Origin: Amycolatopsis suaedae
GTDB taxonomy: Bacteria; Actinomycetota; Actinomycetes; Mycobacteriales; Pseudonocardiaceae
Reading direction: 5' to 3'
Length of the DNA stretch: 64,000 bases
Assembly (NCBI RefSeq): GCF_004214935.1
Contig: NZ_SFCC01000011.1
Location: 248,001 to 312,000, forward strand
The notes beneath the pieces are model-generated. The model was given only the letters and a program-made list of their open reading frames with translations. It did no database searches and had not been told where the DNA came from. A program made the position numbers and the translations under genes. Each line of letters starts with the position of its first letter. Within the stretch, counting starts at the first letter, position 1. Positions 51,972 to 61,231 of this stretch are shown here, piece by piece.

Positions 51972-52799
51972 TTAGCCGCGCTGGGAGCGGACGCCGAGCA
52001 GGACGTCTTCCCAGGCCGGTACGGCCGTGTGCTTGCGCCGGCTCTTCGGCCGGGGCGGCGGCGCGGGCTGGCGCGGCGGCGGGTCCTCCGCCGGGACGCG
52101 CGGCAGCTCCCTGGTGTCGGACTCGTCCGGCTCCGGCACCTCGAAGACCGCGGCCCCGCCGACGACGCTGTCCAGCGTCGGCTGCTCGGCCTCCGCCGAC
52201 ACGGGGCGTGGCGCGCGGTACGACTCCGGGTCGAGCAGGGCCTCCGCGTCCTCGTCCAGCGCGGTGACCGTGCCACCGTGTGCGCCCGGCGAGAACGCCC
52301 AGTGCGCCTGGTTGTCCGACCGGCCGGCCTGCCACCGCAGCCCGACCACCCAGCGACCGTCGTCGCCCTTCCAGGCGTCCCAGGTCACCTGGCTGTAGTC
52401 CTGTCCCCGCACCCCGAACGCGTACGCGACGACCTCGCTCAGCGTCTGCACGTCCGGTCCGTCGGCGCGCACCGGGTGCGCGGACTGGGCAAGCTCGGCG
52501 GTCCGGGACCGCTCCAGCAGTACCGGATAAGCGAACCGCTCGACCCGCTGCATCGGCACGCCGGCGCTGTTCGCCACCTGCTCGACGGACTCGCCTGCCC
52601 GGATTCGGGCCTGGATCTCTCGTGGCCGCATCTGGCTCTCCAGCTCGATTTCGATCTGCCCCAGGCGGGTGATGTCGCCCCGGGCAGCCGCACGCAGCCG
52701 CTCGTCGGCGGGCAGGAGGAAGCGTTCGCGGCGCGCGGGGTCCTCGCACACGATGGACTTGCCGTCCTCGTGCAGCCCGACCACGCGTAGCGTTCGCAT
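51972..52799 (-). CDS. sepH: Septation protein SepH (DUF3071)
   Basis: 275 residues from the ATG at 52799 with GAAGGAGG eight bases upstream. N-terminal DUF3071 domain MRTLRVVGLHEDGKSIVCED with a helix-turn-helix-like segment (MRPREIQARIRAGESVEQVANSAGVPMQRVERFAYPVLLER, about 77-120). Conserved YSQVTWDAWKGDDGRWVVGLRW near 165, then a Pro/Glu-rich linker and a basic C-terminus (KSRRKHTAVPAWEDVLLG). SepH stimulates FtsZ assembly in actinobacteria. Its presence is a strong phylum marker (Rv0883c). Confidence 0.94.
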   Translation of the reverse strand: MRTLRVVGLHEDGKSIVCEDPARRERFLLPADERLRAAARGDITRLGQIEIELESQMRPREIQARIRAGESVEQVANSAGVPMQRVERFAYPVLLERSRTAELAQSAHPVRADGPDVQTLSEVVAYAFGVRGQDYSQVTWDAWKGDDGRWVVGLRWQAGRSDNQAHWAFSPGAHGGTVTALDEDAEALLDPESYRAPRPVSAEAEQPTLDSVVGGAAVFEVPEPDESDTRELPRVPAEDPPPRQPAPPPRPKSRRKHTAVPAWEDVLLGVRSQRG

Positions 52800-53007
52800 T
52801 TTCGCCTCCTTCGCTTCACTCCTGTGGGTGCTAACGCTACTTCGGCGCGTCGCCTTGACGTCGGAGGCGCGCCGATGCAACACCCGCCTGTACGAAGATC
52901 ATCGCGCGGCCGGGCTCGTGCTCTCGGTAGCGAAACGCCAACCGTTAGTGTTCACGGTCGACTGAAGGGCCCGACCGCGTCCGAGCGAAGCGAGGACCAT
53001 GTCACGG

Positions 53008-54150
53008 TCACGGCAGCCAGACGCCTACCACCAGTCCGCCGGACTGGGCGGCCTGCGCGCTCACCCCACCGCCGTGTGCGTGCGCCACCGACCGCACGAT
53101 CGACATCCCCAGCCCGGCACCGTTGCGCCCGGCCAGCCGCTCGTTGTCCAGCCTGCGGAACGGCTCGAACAGCCCGGGGACGGCTTCCGCCCGGATCACC
53201 GAGCCGGTGTTGCGCACCACCAGCGCCGGATTGCTCCCGACGCGGACGTTCACCACGCCACCCGGCAGGTTGTACTGGATGGCGTTGTGCACCAGGTTCG
53301 TCACCAGCCGTTCCAGCAGCACCGGATCTCCCGCGACGGTCCGATCGGACAGCTCCGTCGTCACCGTCACCGAATGCTCGGCAGCCAGGTCGACGGCCGC
53401 GGTCACGACGGTGGCCGCGATCTCGTCGAGCCGCACCGGCGTCCGGCTGACCAGCCCGCGGTCGCTGCGGGCCAGCACGAGCAGGCCCTCGATCATCCGT
53501 TCGCTGCGCTCGTTGGTGTGCAGCAGCTGCCCGCCGAGCCTGCGTAGTTCGTCGGACGCGGCCGGGTCGGCCAGCGCGACCTCGATCAGCGTCCGCTGGA
53601 CGGCCAGCGGGGTGCGTAGTTCGTGTGAGGCGTTGGCGACGAACCGCTTCTGGCTGTCGAACGACGTGGCCAGCCGGTCGAGCATGCCGTCGAACGTGTC
53701 GGCCAGCTCTTTCAGCTCGTCGGACGGCCCGTCCAGGTTGATCCGCCGGTCCAGGCTCTCCGCCCCCAGCCTGCGGGCGGTCGCGGTGACGGCGTGCACC
53801 GGGCGCAGCACCCTGCTCGCGACGACCCAGCCGAGCACCACCGCGAACGCCGCGGTGATCACCAGCCCGACGATGGACTGCACGAGCAGCGTCGACAGCG
53901 TTTCCGAGCGGTAGTCGGTCAGCGAGCCCTCGACCAGCTCGATCGCCTCCGCCCGCTGCACCGGCATCGTCAGCGTGGGGGTCGTCGTGGACATCGGGTC
54001 CGCGACGCGGGCGGCGACGCCTGCCACCTCCGGCAGCGAGGAGCTGACCAGCAGGTAGTTGACGATCAGCAGCGCGACCCCGGCCAGCAGGAACAGGCCG
54101 CCGTACAGCGCGGTGAGCTTCGTCCGGACGGACAGCCGCAGCCCGGTCAC
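53008..54150 (-). CDS. Sensor histidine kinase (two-component)
   Basis: 380 residues. TM helices about 12-33 and 87-112 flank a short extracytoplasmic loop. HAMP about 108-165. HisKA phospho-acceptor His in VANASHELRTPLAVQ near 176. HATPase_c with N-box LVTNLVHNAIQYN near 282 and G-box GAGLGMSIVRSVAHAHGG near 348. Start overlaps the end of the response regulator gene (GTGA). The pair faces the exporter operon on the other strand and is its likely controller. Confidence 0.93.
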   Translation of the reverse strand: MTGLRLSVRTKLTALYGGLFLLAGVALLIVNYLLVSSSLPEVAGVAARVADPMSTTTPTLTMPVQRAEAIELVEGSLTDYRSETLSTLLVQSIVGLVITAAFAVVLGWVVASRVLRPVHAVTATARRLGAESLDRRINLDGPSDELKELADTFDGMLDRLATSFDSQKRFVANASHELRTPLAVQRTLIEVALADPAASDELRRLGGQLLHTNERSERMIEGLLVLARSDRGLVSRTPVRLDEIAATVVTAAVDLAAEHSVTVTTELSDRTVAGDPVLLERLVTNLVHNAIQYNLPGGVVNVRVGSNPALVVRNTGSVIRAEAVPGLFEPFRRLDNERLAGRNGAGLGMSIVRSVAHAHGGGVSAQAAQSGGLVVGVWLP

Positions 54151-54830
54151 GAGCGGAACCGGTAGCCGGCGCCGGACACCGTCTCGATCACCGCGGGCTC
54201 GCCGAGCTTGCGCCGCAACGTCATCACCGCCACGCGCACGGCGTTGGTGAACGGATCGGCGTGCTCGTCCCAGGCCTTCTCCAGCAGTTCCTCGGCGCTG
54301 ACCACCGTGCCCTCCGCTCGCATCAGCACTTCCAGCACCGCGAACTCCTTGGGGGACAACGGCAGGAAGCGGCCGTCCCGGGACGCCTGGTGCCGCGGCA
54401 GGTCGAGGACGACACCCGCGGCCTGGAGCACCGGCGGCAACGCGGGCCGGGCCCGCCGGGACAGTGCCTGCACCCTGGCGACGAGTTCGGCGAACGCGAA
54501 CGGCTTAGTCAGGTAGTCGTCGGCGCCCAGGCCCAGCCCGGCGACCCGGTCCTCGACCTCCGACGCGGCGGTCAGCATCAGCACCCTGGCCTCACCGCCG
54601 GTGCCCAGCACGGCGCGGCACACCTCGTCGCCGTGCACGACGGGCAGGTCGCGGTCGAGCACGACCACGTCGTAGCTGTGCACGCCGACCCGTTCCAGTG
54701 CCTGCGCGCCGTCGTAGCAGACGTCGACGGCCATCGACAGCCGCCGCAGCCCCTCGGCGACGGTGTCCGCCAGCAGCCGCTCGTCCTCAACCACCAGTAC
54801 CCGCACCCGACCAGTCTGCGTCGCCGACAT
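54147..54830 (-). CDS. OmpR/PhoB-type response regulator
   Basis: 227 residues. Receiver domain with Asp in VVVLDRDLPVVHGDE near 57, acidic pocket VVEDERLLA near 13, and KPF lysine near 107. C-terminal winged helix with LSPKEFAVLEVLM and TVETVSGAGYRF near 225, as in OmpR family. Cognate of the adjacent kinase. 11-bp-spaced repeats in front of it suggest an autoregulated, divergent promoter. Confidence 0.95.
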   Translation of the reverse strand: MSATQTGRVRVLVVEDERLLADTVAEGLRRLSMAVDVCYDGAQALERVGVHSYDVVVLDRDLPVVHGDEVCRAVLGTGGEARVLMLTAASEVEDRVAGLGLGADDYLTKPFAFAELVARVQALSRRARPALPPVLQAAGVVLDLPRHQASRDGRFLPLSPKEFAVLEVLMRAEGTVVSAEELLEKAWDEHADPFTNAVRVAVMTLRRKLGEPAVIETVSGAGYRFRS

Positions 54831-54857
54831 AAGCGGGAGATAAGCGTCTTCGCTTAA
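54829..54857. promoter_or_regulatory. Direct repeats, likely response-regulator sites
   Basis: ATAAGCG at 54829 and 54840, 11 bases apart, and the inverted copy CGCTTAA at 54851. OmpR-type dimers bind 11-bp direct repeats. They cover the response regulator start and lie 58 bases before the lipoprotein gene, so they could serve both promoters. Confidence 0.65.
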
Positions 54858-54914
54858 CGAACCGAGATCACCCGATCCGTAGAACGGGACACCTCATCGA
54901 AACGAGGAGGACGG

Positions 54915-55457
54915 ATGAGGTTGCGGACGGTAGTGGTCACCGCGTTCGCCGCGGCCGCGCTGCTCGGCGGCTGCGCCGCCAACGAGGGCGACGGCGGCGA
55001 CAAGGTGGCCTCGGTCAACCAGGGACAGAAGCCGGGTGGCGAGCAGGCCGCCGCGCCGGACGGGAAGTCCGACGAGGACAAGATGCGCGAGTACGCCCGC
55101 TGCATGCGTGAGCACGGTGTCGACATGCCCGACCCGCAGCCGGGCACGAATGGCATGCAGCAGTCCATCGAGATCAAGAAGGGCGAGGAGGAGAAGATGC
55201 GGGCGGCCGGCGAGGCCTGTCGCAAGCTGCTCCCCAACGGTGGTGAGATCAAGCCGCCGACGCCGGAGGAACTGGACAAGATGCGCCGCGAGGCGCAGTG
55301 CATGCGTGAGCAGGGCATCGACATGCCCGACCCGGACCCGGGCAACCCCGGGATGCGGATGGGTATCGACGCGAGCGACCCGAAGAAGTTCGAGGCCGCC
55401 GCGGAGAAGTGCGGGCTCGGCATGAGCATCGGTGCGGCCCGGGCGGAGGGCAAGTGA
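54915..55457 (+). CDS. Lipoprotein with two CMREHGVDMPDP repeats
   Basis: 180 residues, ATG with CGAGGAGG upstream. Lipobox LGGC (Cys 20). Two copies of a short unit, ARCMREHGVDMPDPQPG near 63 and AQCMREQGIDMPDPDPG near 132, each preceded by charged helical sequence and each with a later cysteine (EACRKLL, EKCGLG) giving possible disulfides. Found widely in actinobacteria before adaptor-ABC genes, function unknown. It may be a substrate-binding or signal protein for the exporter. Ends with a GTGA overlap. Confidence 0.85.
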   Translation: MRLRTVVVTAFAAAALLGGCAANEGDGGDKVASVNQGQKPGGEQAAAPDGKSDEDKMREYARCMREHGVDMPDPQPGTNGMQQSIEIKKGEEEKMRAAGEACRKLLPNGGEIKPPTPEELDKMRREAQCMREQGIDMPDPDPGNPGMRMGIDASDPKKFEAAAEKCGLGMSIGAARAEGK

Positions 55458-56551
55458 GCGAGCACGACGGTCCCGCGCAGGTCAGGCGGGGCAAGCGAAC
55501 CCGGTGGCTGGTGGTCGGCCTGGTCGTGGTCGCGGTGCTGGCGACCGGCACGGTCGTCGTGCTCAGCCAGGTCGCCTCGGGTTCGGACGGCAACCGGCCC
55601 GCGGCGGCCCCGCCCGCGGCGACGGCCCAGATCGAGAAGTCCGACCTGGCCGAGCGGGAGACCGCGAGCGGCACGATCGGCTACGGCACGGCTCGCCAGC
55701 TGCCCGCCGGCCGCAAGCCGGGGACGCTGACCTGGCTGCCCGGTGTCGGCGAGAAGATCGAGCGCGGCGGCAAGGTCTACGAGATCGACGCCAAGCCGGT
55801 CCCGCTGTTCTACGGCGCCACGCCGTTCTTCCGCGACCTGGCCGACGGCATGACCAACGGACCGGACGTGAAGGTGCTGGAGGAGAACCTGCGTGACCTC
55901 GGTTTCGGCGGGTTCGGCAAGCCGGACGAGAAGTTCACCGCGGCGACGGCGAACGCCATCAAGAAGTGGCAGAAGAAGAACAAGCTCGACGAGACCGGCA
56001 CGGTCAAACCCGGCGACGTCGTGGTGCAGCCGGGCGCGGTCCGCGTCTCGGAGGTCAGCGCCCAGCTCGGCGGCGAGGCCACCGGCAACCTGCTGAAGGT
56101 CACCGGCACCGAACGCGCCGTCGTCGTCGAGCTGGACGCCGACAAGCAGGCCATGGCCAAGGTGGGCAGCAAGGTCGACGTGCAGATCAGCGGCGGCAAC
56201 AAGACCACCGGCACGGTGACGGCCGTCGCGCCGAAGGCGCCCGGTGACAACCAGGGCATGCCCGGCCAGGAAAGCGAGTCCAAGCTGGAGGTCACCGTCG
56301 CGGTGGACGACCCGGGCGACGTCGACACCGGTTCGGCCGAGGTCGCGTTCACCACCGGCAAGCGCGAGGGCGTCCTGACGGTTCCGGTCGGCGCGCTGCT
56401 GGCACTCGTCGAGGGCGGTTACGCGGTCGAGGTCGTCGAGCCCGCGGGCCGCAGGCTGCTGCCGGTCGACCCCGGCCTGTTCGCCGACGGCAAGGTCGAG
56501 ATCAAGGGCAACGGACTCGCCGAGGGCATGAAGGTGGTGACCACGTCGTGA
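55454..56551 (+). CDS. Efflux adaptor-like membrane protein with peptidoglycan-binding-like domain
   Basis: 365 residues from a GTG overlapping the previous stop. One N-terminal TM helix about 20-42, then extracytoplasmic: IGYGTARQLPAG (HlyD/biotinyl-lipoyl-like part, about 75-115). Next is a PG_binding_1-like unit VKVLEENLRDLGFGGFG to AIKKWQKKN (about 138-175), then beta-barrel domains (EVTVAVDDPGDVDTGSAEVAFTTGKREGVLTVPVGAL). This mix is typical of MacA-type adaptors in Gram-positives. Followed by ABC genes with 4-base overlaps. Confidence 0.88.
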   Translation: MSEHDGPAQVRRGKRTRWLVVGLVVVAVLATGTVVVLSQVASGSDGNRPAAAPPAATAQIEKSDLAERETASGTIGYGTARQLPAGRKPGTLTWLPGVGEKIERGGKVYEIDAKPVPLFYGATPFFRDLADGMTNGPDVKVLEENLRDLGFGGFGKPDEKFTAATANAIKKWQKKNKLDETGTVKPGDVVVQPGAVRVSEVSAQLGGEATGNLLKVTGTERAVVVELDADKQAMAKVGSKVDVQISGGNKTTGTVTAVAPKAPGDNQGMPGQESESKLEVTVAVDDPGDVDTGSAEVAFTTGKREGVLTVPVGALLALVEGGYAVEVVEPAGRRLLPVDPGLFADGKVEIKGNGLAEGMKVVTTS

Positions 56552-57240
56552 CGCCCGTGCTCGCCGTGTGCTCCGCCAGCCGTACCTACCCCGGTGGCGT
56601 CCACGCACTCCGGGACGTTTCACTGTCCATTTCGGACGGTGAGTTGGTCGCCATCGTCGGACCGTCCGGTTCGGGCAAGTCGACCCTGCTGCAGTTGATG
56701 GGCACGCTGGACCGGCCCTCCGACGGGCGGATCGAGATCCGCGGCAACGACGTGGCCGAGCTGTCCGACCGCGAGCTGTCGGCGTTGCGGTCGCGCTGGA
56801 TCGGGTTCGTGTTCCAGCAGTTCTTCCTCACCGACGGGGTGACCGCGGTGGACAACGTCGCCACCGGCCTGCTCTACACCGGTGTGCCGAGGCGGCAGCG
56901 CAGGAAGCTCGCGCTGGCCGCGCTCGACCGGGTCGGGCTGGCGCACCGGGCCGGGCACCTGCCCGGCGAGATGTCCGGCGGGGAGAAGCAGCGGGTGGCG
57001 ATCGCGCGGGCGGTGGTCAACCGTCCGCCGATCCTGCTGGCCGACGAGCCGACCGGCAACCTCGACACCGGCAACGGCGCCTCGGTGCTGCGGCTGCTCG
57101 GGGAACTGAGCGCGGAGGGCACGACGGTCGTGCTCATCACGCACGACCGGGACATCGCCGCGAGCGCGCCACGCCGCGTCGAGGTGCTGGACGGCAGGCT
57201 GCGCAGCGACACCGGCGCACCCGAGCTGGTGGCCCGGTGA
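56548..57240 (+). CDS. ABC transporter ATP-binding protein (MacB/LolD family)
   Basis: 230 residues. Walker A GPSGSGKSTLL near 42, Q-loop FVFQQF near 90, signature MSGGEKQRVAIARA near 143, Walker B ILLADEPTGNLD near 164. Family of MacB-type (FtsX-like) exporters. Forms the ATPase dimer of the permease at 57237. Overlaps both neighbours by four bases. Confidence 0.95.
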   Translation: MTPVLAVCSASRTYPGGVHALRDVSLSISDGELVAIVGPSGSGKSTLLQLMGTLDRPSDGRIEIRGNDVAELSDRELSALRSRWIGFVFQQFFLTDGVTAVDNVATGLLYTGVPRRQRRKLALAALDRVGLAHRAGHLPGEMSGGEKQRVAIARAVVNRPPILLADEPTGNLDTGNGASVLRLLGELSAEGTTVVLITHDRDIAASAPRRVEVLDGRLRSDTGAPELVAR

Positions 57241-58442
57241 ACCCCGGGGCGCCGCCGAAGCCGGCGCGGCTGAAGCCGGCCGACATCCTCGCGCTGGGGG
57301 CACACGGCATGCGTACCCGTCCGGTGCGGGCGGTGCTGTCCGCGCTCGGTATCGCCATCGGCATCGCGGCGATGGTGGCGGTGCTGGCGATCCCGGCGTC
57401 CAGCAGCAAGGCGCTGGCCGACCAGCTCGCCGCACTCGGCCCGAACCTGCTGCGGGCCGAACCCGGCAAGACGTTCGGCGGCGGTGACGCGAAGCTGCCG
57501 GACACCGCCGTACCGATGGCACAGCGCATCGCGCCGGTCACCGGTGCGTCGGCGACCGGGCAGCTGAACACCTCGGTACGCCGCACCGACAGGGTGCCCG
57601 AGGCGGAGACGTCCGGGCTCGGGGTGCTGGCCGCGACACCGGACCTGGTGCCGCTGCTCGGCGGGGAAGTACGCAGCGGGAAGAACCTGGACGCCGCGTC
57701 GGGCCGGTACCCGGCGGTGGTGCTCGGGTCGATGGCCGCCAGCAGGCTGGGGATCGAGTCCGTCGATCCGGGCAAACCGCGGCAGGTGTGGATCGGCAAC
57801 CAGTGGTTCACGGTGGTCGGCATCCTCGGGCCGATGCCGCTGGCAGGCGAGATCGAACGTTCCGTGCTGGTCGGCTGGGACGCGGCCAAGCGGTACCTGG
57901 GCTTCGACGGCCACCCGACGACGGTGTACGTGCGGGCCAAGGACTCGGCGGTGGAGGACGTCCGCAGCGTGCTCGCCGCGACGCTGAACCCGGCGCAGCC
58001 CAACGAGGTCGACGTGCAGCGACCGTCCGACGCGCTGGCCGCGCAGCAGCTGACCGAGTCGTCGTTCAGCGCGTTGTTCCTCGGGCTCGGCGGGGTGGCG
58101 CTGCTGGTCGGCGGGGTCGGTGTCGCCAACACCATGGTGATCTCGGTGCTGGAAAGACGCAGGGAGATCGGGCTGCGGCGGGCACTCGGTGCCACCCGAG
58201 GGCAGGTACGCGGGCAGTTCCTCGCGGAGTCGGTGCTGCTGTCCGGGCTGGGGGGCGCGTGCGGGGTGTTACTCGGGGTCGCGGTGGCCGCGGGGTACGC
58301 GCTCAGCAGGGACTGGCCGGCGGTACTGCCGGTGGAGGCGCTGCTCGGCGGGGTCGTGGTGGCGGCGGTCGTCGGGGCCGTCGCCGGTGCGTACCCGGCC
58401 ATGCGGGCGGCGAAACTGCCTCCGACCCAGGCCCTCGCGTGA
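57237..58442 (+). CDS. MacB/FtsX-type ABC permease
   Basis: 401 residues. First TM about 33-52 (VLSALGIAIGIAAMVAVLAI), large extracytoplasmic MacB_PCD domain about 60-285, then three TM helices (FtsX domain) after SFSALFLGLGGVALLVGGVGVANTMVISVLERRREIGLRRALGATRG. The RRREIGLRRALGAT coupling motif is characteristic. Exports peptides, lipids or antimicrobials. With adaptor and lipoprotein it forms a complete MacAB-like system without an outer membrane partner. Confidence 0.94.
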   Translation: MNPGAPPKPARLKPADILALGAHGMRTRPVRAVLSALGIAIGIAAMVAVLAIPASSSKALADQLAALGPNLLRAEPGKTFGGGDAKLPDTAVPMAQRIAPVTGASATGQLNTSVRRTDRVPEAETSGLGVLAATPDLVPLLGGEVRSGKNLDAASGRYPAVVLGSMAASRLGIESVDPGKPRQVWIGNQWFTVVGILGPMPLAGEIERSVLVGWDAAKRYLGFDGHPTTVYVRAKDSAVEDVRSVLAATLNPAQPNEVDVQRPSDALAAQQLTESSFSALFLGLGGVALLVGGVGVANTMVISVLERRREIGLRRALGATRGQVRGQFLAESVLLSGLGGACGVLLGVAVAAGYALSRDWPAVLPVEALLGGVVVAAVVGAVAGAYPAMRAAKLPPTQALA

Positions 58443-58494
58443 GGGGTGGCGGGGACTCGTCGGGGGGTCCCCGCCACCATTACGGTCGCGGGTT

Positions 58495-59988
58495 ATGACA
58501 AACCGAAGAGAGTTCCTGCGCTGGCTGACGGTCGCCGGGGTCGGCGTGACCGCGGCGGGGGTGCTGCCCGCGGCAGCACGGGCGGAGACCGGTGTGACCG
58601 TCGTCCGCGGCGGCACGGTGATCGACGGGACCGGCGCGCGGCCGCGGCAGGCCGACGTGGTGCTGGTCGGCGAGCACGTCGCCGGGGTGGGCCACGGCGC
58701 GCCGGTGCCCGAGGGCGCGGTCGTGGTCGACGCTCGCGGCCGGTACGTCATCCCGGGCCTGTGGGACATGCACACCCACGGCTCGGACCTGGTCGAGACG
58801 TTCCCGCCGCTGCATCTGGTCAACGGTGTCACCGGGATCCGCGAGATGTGGGGCTACCCGGAGAACCGGGCCGTCCGCGACCGGATCGAGCAGGGCACGC
58901 TGCTCGGCCCGCGGATGATCATGGCGAGCAGCATCGTCGACGGGCCGGTGTCGCTGCTGGCTCCGCCGGTGACGAAGGTGTCCACACCGGACGAGGCGCG
59001 GGCCGCGGTGCGTACGGCCAAGGCCGAGCGCGCGGACTTCGTCAAGATCTACTCGTACCTGACGCCGGACCTGTTCGCCGCCGTCGCCGACGAGTCGTGG
59101 CGGCAGGGACTGCCGTTCGGCGGGCACCTGCCGTACCGGCTCACCCCCCGGCAGGCGTCCGATCTGGGGCAGCGGGTCTTCGAGCACCTGCACGCGGTGT
59201 ACTTTTCTGCCTCCAGCAGGGAGGCAGAACTGCGCCGGGTGCTGGACGCGACGCCGTTCGATCCGGCCGACCCGAGGGCGTTCTTCCGCGTGGCGCGGGC
59301 GCTGGAGCGGGAGGCGGCGCTGTCCTACGACCCGGCCAAGGCGCGGTCGCTGTTCGCCCATCTCGCGCGGCGGGACACCTGGCAGTCGCCGACGTTGAAG
59401 GTGAACCAGGTGATGACCTCGCCGGCCGACACCTTCGCGAACGACCCGCGGCTGCGTTACATCCCGGACTGGCTCGAGCAGTTCTGGGCGCAGACCATCA
59501 AGAACAACGCGCCGGTCACACCCGAGGAGATCGCGGCGTACCGGGCGTACTTCGAGGCACAGTTGCGGCTGACGAAGGCGGCCTGCGACGCCGGTTCGGG
59601 GATCCTCGGGGGTACCGACTGCCTGAACCCGTACGTGCTGCCCGGCTTCGGCACGCACGACGAGCTGGAGCTGCTGGTGCGGGCGGGGCTGTCGCCGATG
59701 GCGGCACTGCAGACGATGACCCGCGACGCCGCGCGTTTCCTGGGGCTGGGGCACCGGTCGGGCACACTGACCGCAGGCAAGTGGGCCGATCTGGTGGTGC
59801 TCGACGCCGACCCGCTCGCCGACATCCGCAACTCGGCGAAGGTGCACGCCGTGGTGACTCGCGGCAGGCTGATCGACGCGGCACGCCGCGAGGCGATGCT
59901 GGCCGAGGTGGAGAAGGCGGCGCAGCAGCCGCCCGACCCGGCGCGCCTGGCCGCCCTCCACGCCCGTCCGCAGTGCGCCTGTGCCTGA
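58495..59988 (+). CDS. Exported amidohydrolase (Tat signal)
   Basis: 497 residues. Twin-arginine signal RREFLRWLTV near 4-13, cleaved after AARAE. Amidohydrolase superfamily: metal motif WDMHTHG near 86, carboxylated-lysine segment DFVKIYSYL near 182, catalytic HLPYRL near 206, HLHAVYF and a GGTDCLN aspartate near 377. The LTAGKWADLVVLDADPL tail is standard for imidazolonepropionase/prolidase-like enzymes. Acts outside the membrane; substrate unknown. TACGGT lies 8 bases before the ATG. Confidence 0.88.
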   Translation: MTNRREFLRWLTVAGVGVTAAGVLPAAARAETGVTVVRGGTVIDGTGARPRQADVVLVGEHVAGVGHGAPVPEGAVVVDARGRYVIPGLWDMHTHGSDLVETFPPLHLVNGVTGIREMWGYPENRAVRDRIEQGTLLGPRMIMASSIVDGPVSLLAPPVTKVSTPDEARAAVRTAKAERADFVKIYSYLTPDLFAAVADESWRQGLPFGGHLPYRLTPRQASDLGQRVFEHLHAVYFSASSREAELRRVLDATPFDPADPRAFFRVARALEREAALSYDPAKARSLFAHLARRDTWQSPTLKVNQVMTSPADTFANDPRLRYIPDWLEQFWAQTIKNNAPVTPEEIAAYRAYFEAQLRLTKAACDAGSGILGGTDCLNPYVLPGFGTHDELELLVRAGLSPMAALQTMTRDAARFLGLGHRSGTLTAGKWADLVVLDADPLADIRNSAKVHAVVTRGRLIDAARREAMLAEVEKAAQQPPDPARLAALHARPQCACA

Positions 59989-59993
59989 AAGCA

Positions 59994-60042
59994 CGTGAAG
60001 GCCACCTTCAGTACGTCTCACGTAATGAAGGTGGCCTTCACG
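59994..60042. repeat. Intergenic hairpin repeat, copy 4
   Basis: Outer arms CGTGAAGGCCACCTTCA and its exact complement (17 pairs), then inner stem TACGT, CTC loop, ACGTA, with one mismatch between. Lies between convergent amidohydrolase and serC genes, 6 bases after the first stop. Inner stem differs from other copies yet stays paired. Confidence 0.9.
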
Positions 60043-60057
60043 AGCTTGCGCCCGGGC

Positions 60058-61182
60058 TCAGCCCAGGTGCTCGACGACCCACTCGACGCTGCGCAGCAGC
60101 TGGCTGACGTCGTCCGGCTCGATCGCCGGGAACAGGCCGACCCGCAGCTGGTTGCGGCCCAGCTTGCGGTACGGCTCCACGTCGACGATCCCGTTGGCAC
60201 GCAGCACCTTCGCCACCGCGGCGGCGTCGATGTCGTCGGCGAAGTCGACCGTGCCGACGACCTGCGACCGCAGCGCCGGGTCGGTCACGAACGGCGTCGC
60301 GTACTCGGTCTTCTCGGCCCACTCGTAGAGCCGGCTCGACGATTCCCTCGTCCGCGCGGTCGCCCAGTCCAGCCCGCCGTTGCCGAGGATCCACTCGATC
60401 TGGTCGGCCAGCAGGAACAGCGTGGCCACGGCCGGGGTGTTGTAGGTCTGGTCCTTGCGGGAGTTGTCCAGCGCCGTCGGCAGCGACAGGAACTCCGGCA
60501 CCCACCGGTCCGACCCGCCGATCTCGCCGACCCGCTCGACCGCCGCGGGCGACAGCAGCGCCACCCAGAGGCCGCCGTCGGAGGCGAACGACTTCTGCGG
60601 GGCGAAGTAGTACACGTCGAAGTCGGCGGCGTTCACCGGCAGGCCGCCCGCACCGGAGGTCGCGTCGATGGCGATCAGCGCGCCGTCGCTGCCCTCGGGC
60701 CTGCGCACCGGCACCGCGACGCCGGTCGACGTCTCGTTGTGTGCCCAGCCGACCAGGTCGGCGCCCTGCTGGTAGGCGATCTCCGGCGCGCTGCCCGGCT
60801 CGGCCGAGACGACGATCGACTCGCCGAGGAACGGCGCACCCGAGGTGACCTTGGCGAACTTGCTGGAGAACTCGCCGTAGGTGAAGTGCTGCGCCCGCTC
60901 GCGCACCAGGCCGAACGCGGCGGCGTCCCAGAACGCCGTCGTGCCGCCGTTGCCGAGGACGACCTCGTAGCCGTCCGGCAGGGAGAACAGGTCGGTCAGC
61001 CCGGCCCGCACGCGGCCGACCAGGGACTTGACCGGCTTCTGACGGTGGGAGGTGCCGAGGTACTTGGCGCCTTCGGAGGCCAGGTTCGCCAGTTGCGCGG
61101 GGCGTACCTTGGACGGCCCGCAACCGAAGCGCCCGTCCTCAGGCTGGAGTTCGGCGGGCAGGGTCAGCTCGACGTCGGTCAT
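60058..61182 (-). CDS. serC: Phosphoserine aminotransferase SerC
   Basis: 374 residues. Actinobacterial-type SerC: RFGCGPSKVRPAQL near 18, GNGGTTAFWDAAAFGL near 78, PLP lysine in FAPQKSFASDGG near 195, and the C-terminal RVGLFPAIEPDDVSQLL. It transaminates 3-phosphohydroxypyruvate to phosphoserine for serine synthesis. Leaderless start: CAGACT (minus strand) six bases before the ATG. Corresponds to Rv0884c. Confidence 0.95.
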   Translation of the reverse strand: MTDVELTLPAELQPEDGRFGCGPSKVRPAQLANLASEGAKYLGTSHRQKPVKSLVGRVRAGLTDLFSLPDGYEVVLGNGGTTAFWDAAAFGLVRERAQHFTYGEFSSKFAKVTSGAPFLGESIVVSAEPGSAPEIAYQQGADLVGWAHNETSTGVAVPVRRPEGSDGALIAIDATSGAGGLPVNAADFDVYYFAPQKSFASDGGLWVALLSPAAVERVGEIGGSDRWVPEFLSLPTALDNSRKDQTYNTPAVATLFLLADQIEWILGNGGLDWATARTRESSSRLYEWAEKTEYATPFVTDPALRSQVVGTVDFADDIDAAAVAKVLRANGIVDVEPYRKLGRNQLRVGLFPAIEPDDVSQLLRSVEWVVEHLG

Positions 61183-61231
61183 GCCCGCAGTCTGTCAAAC
61201 CGTCCCATTGGACTGGACGGCCTCCCACTGC

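Noticed and set aside
54854..58442. Long minus-strand frames opposite the exporter operon
   Set aside because: They mirror the real plus-strand genes and lack motifs.
58480..60021. 513-codon frame opposite the amidohydrolase
   Set aside because: Shadow; the plus strand has a twin-arginine signal and the metal motifs.
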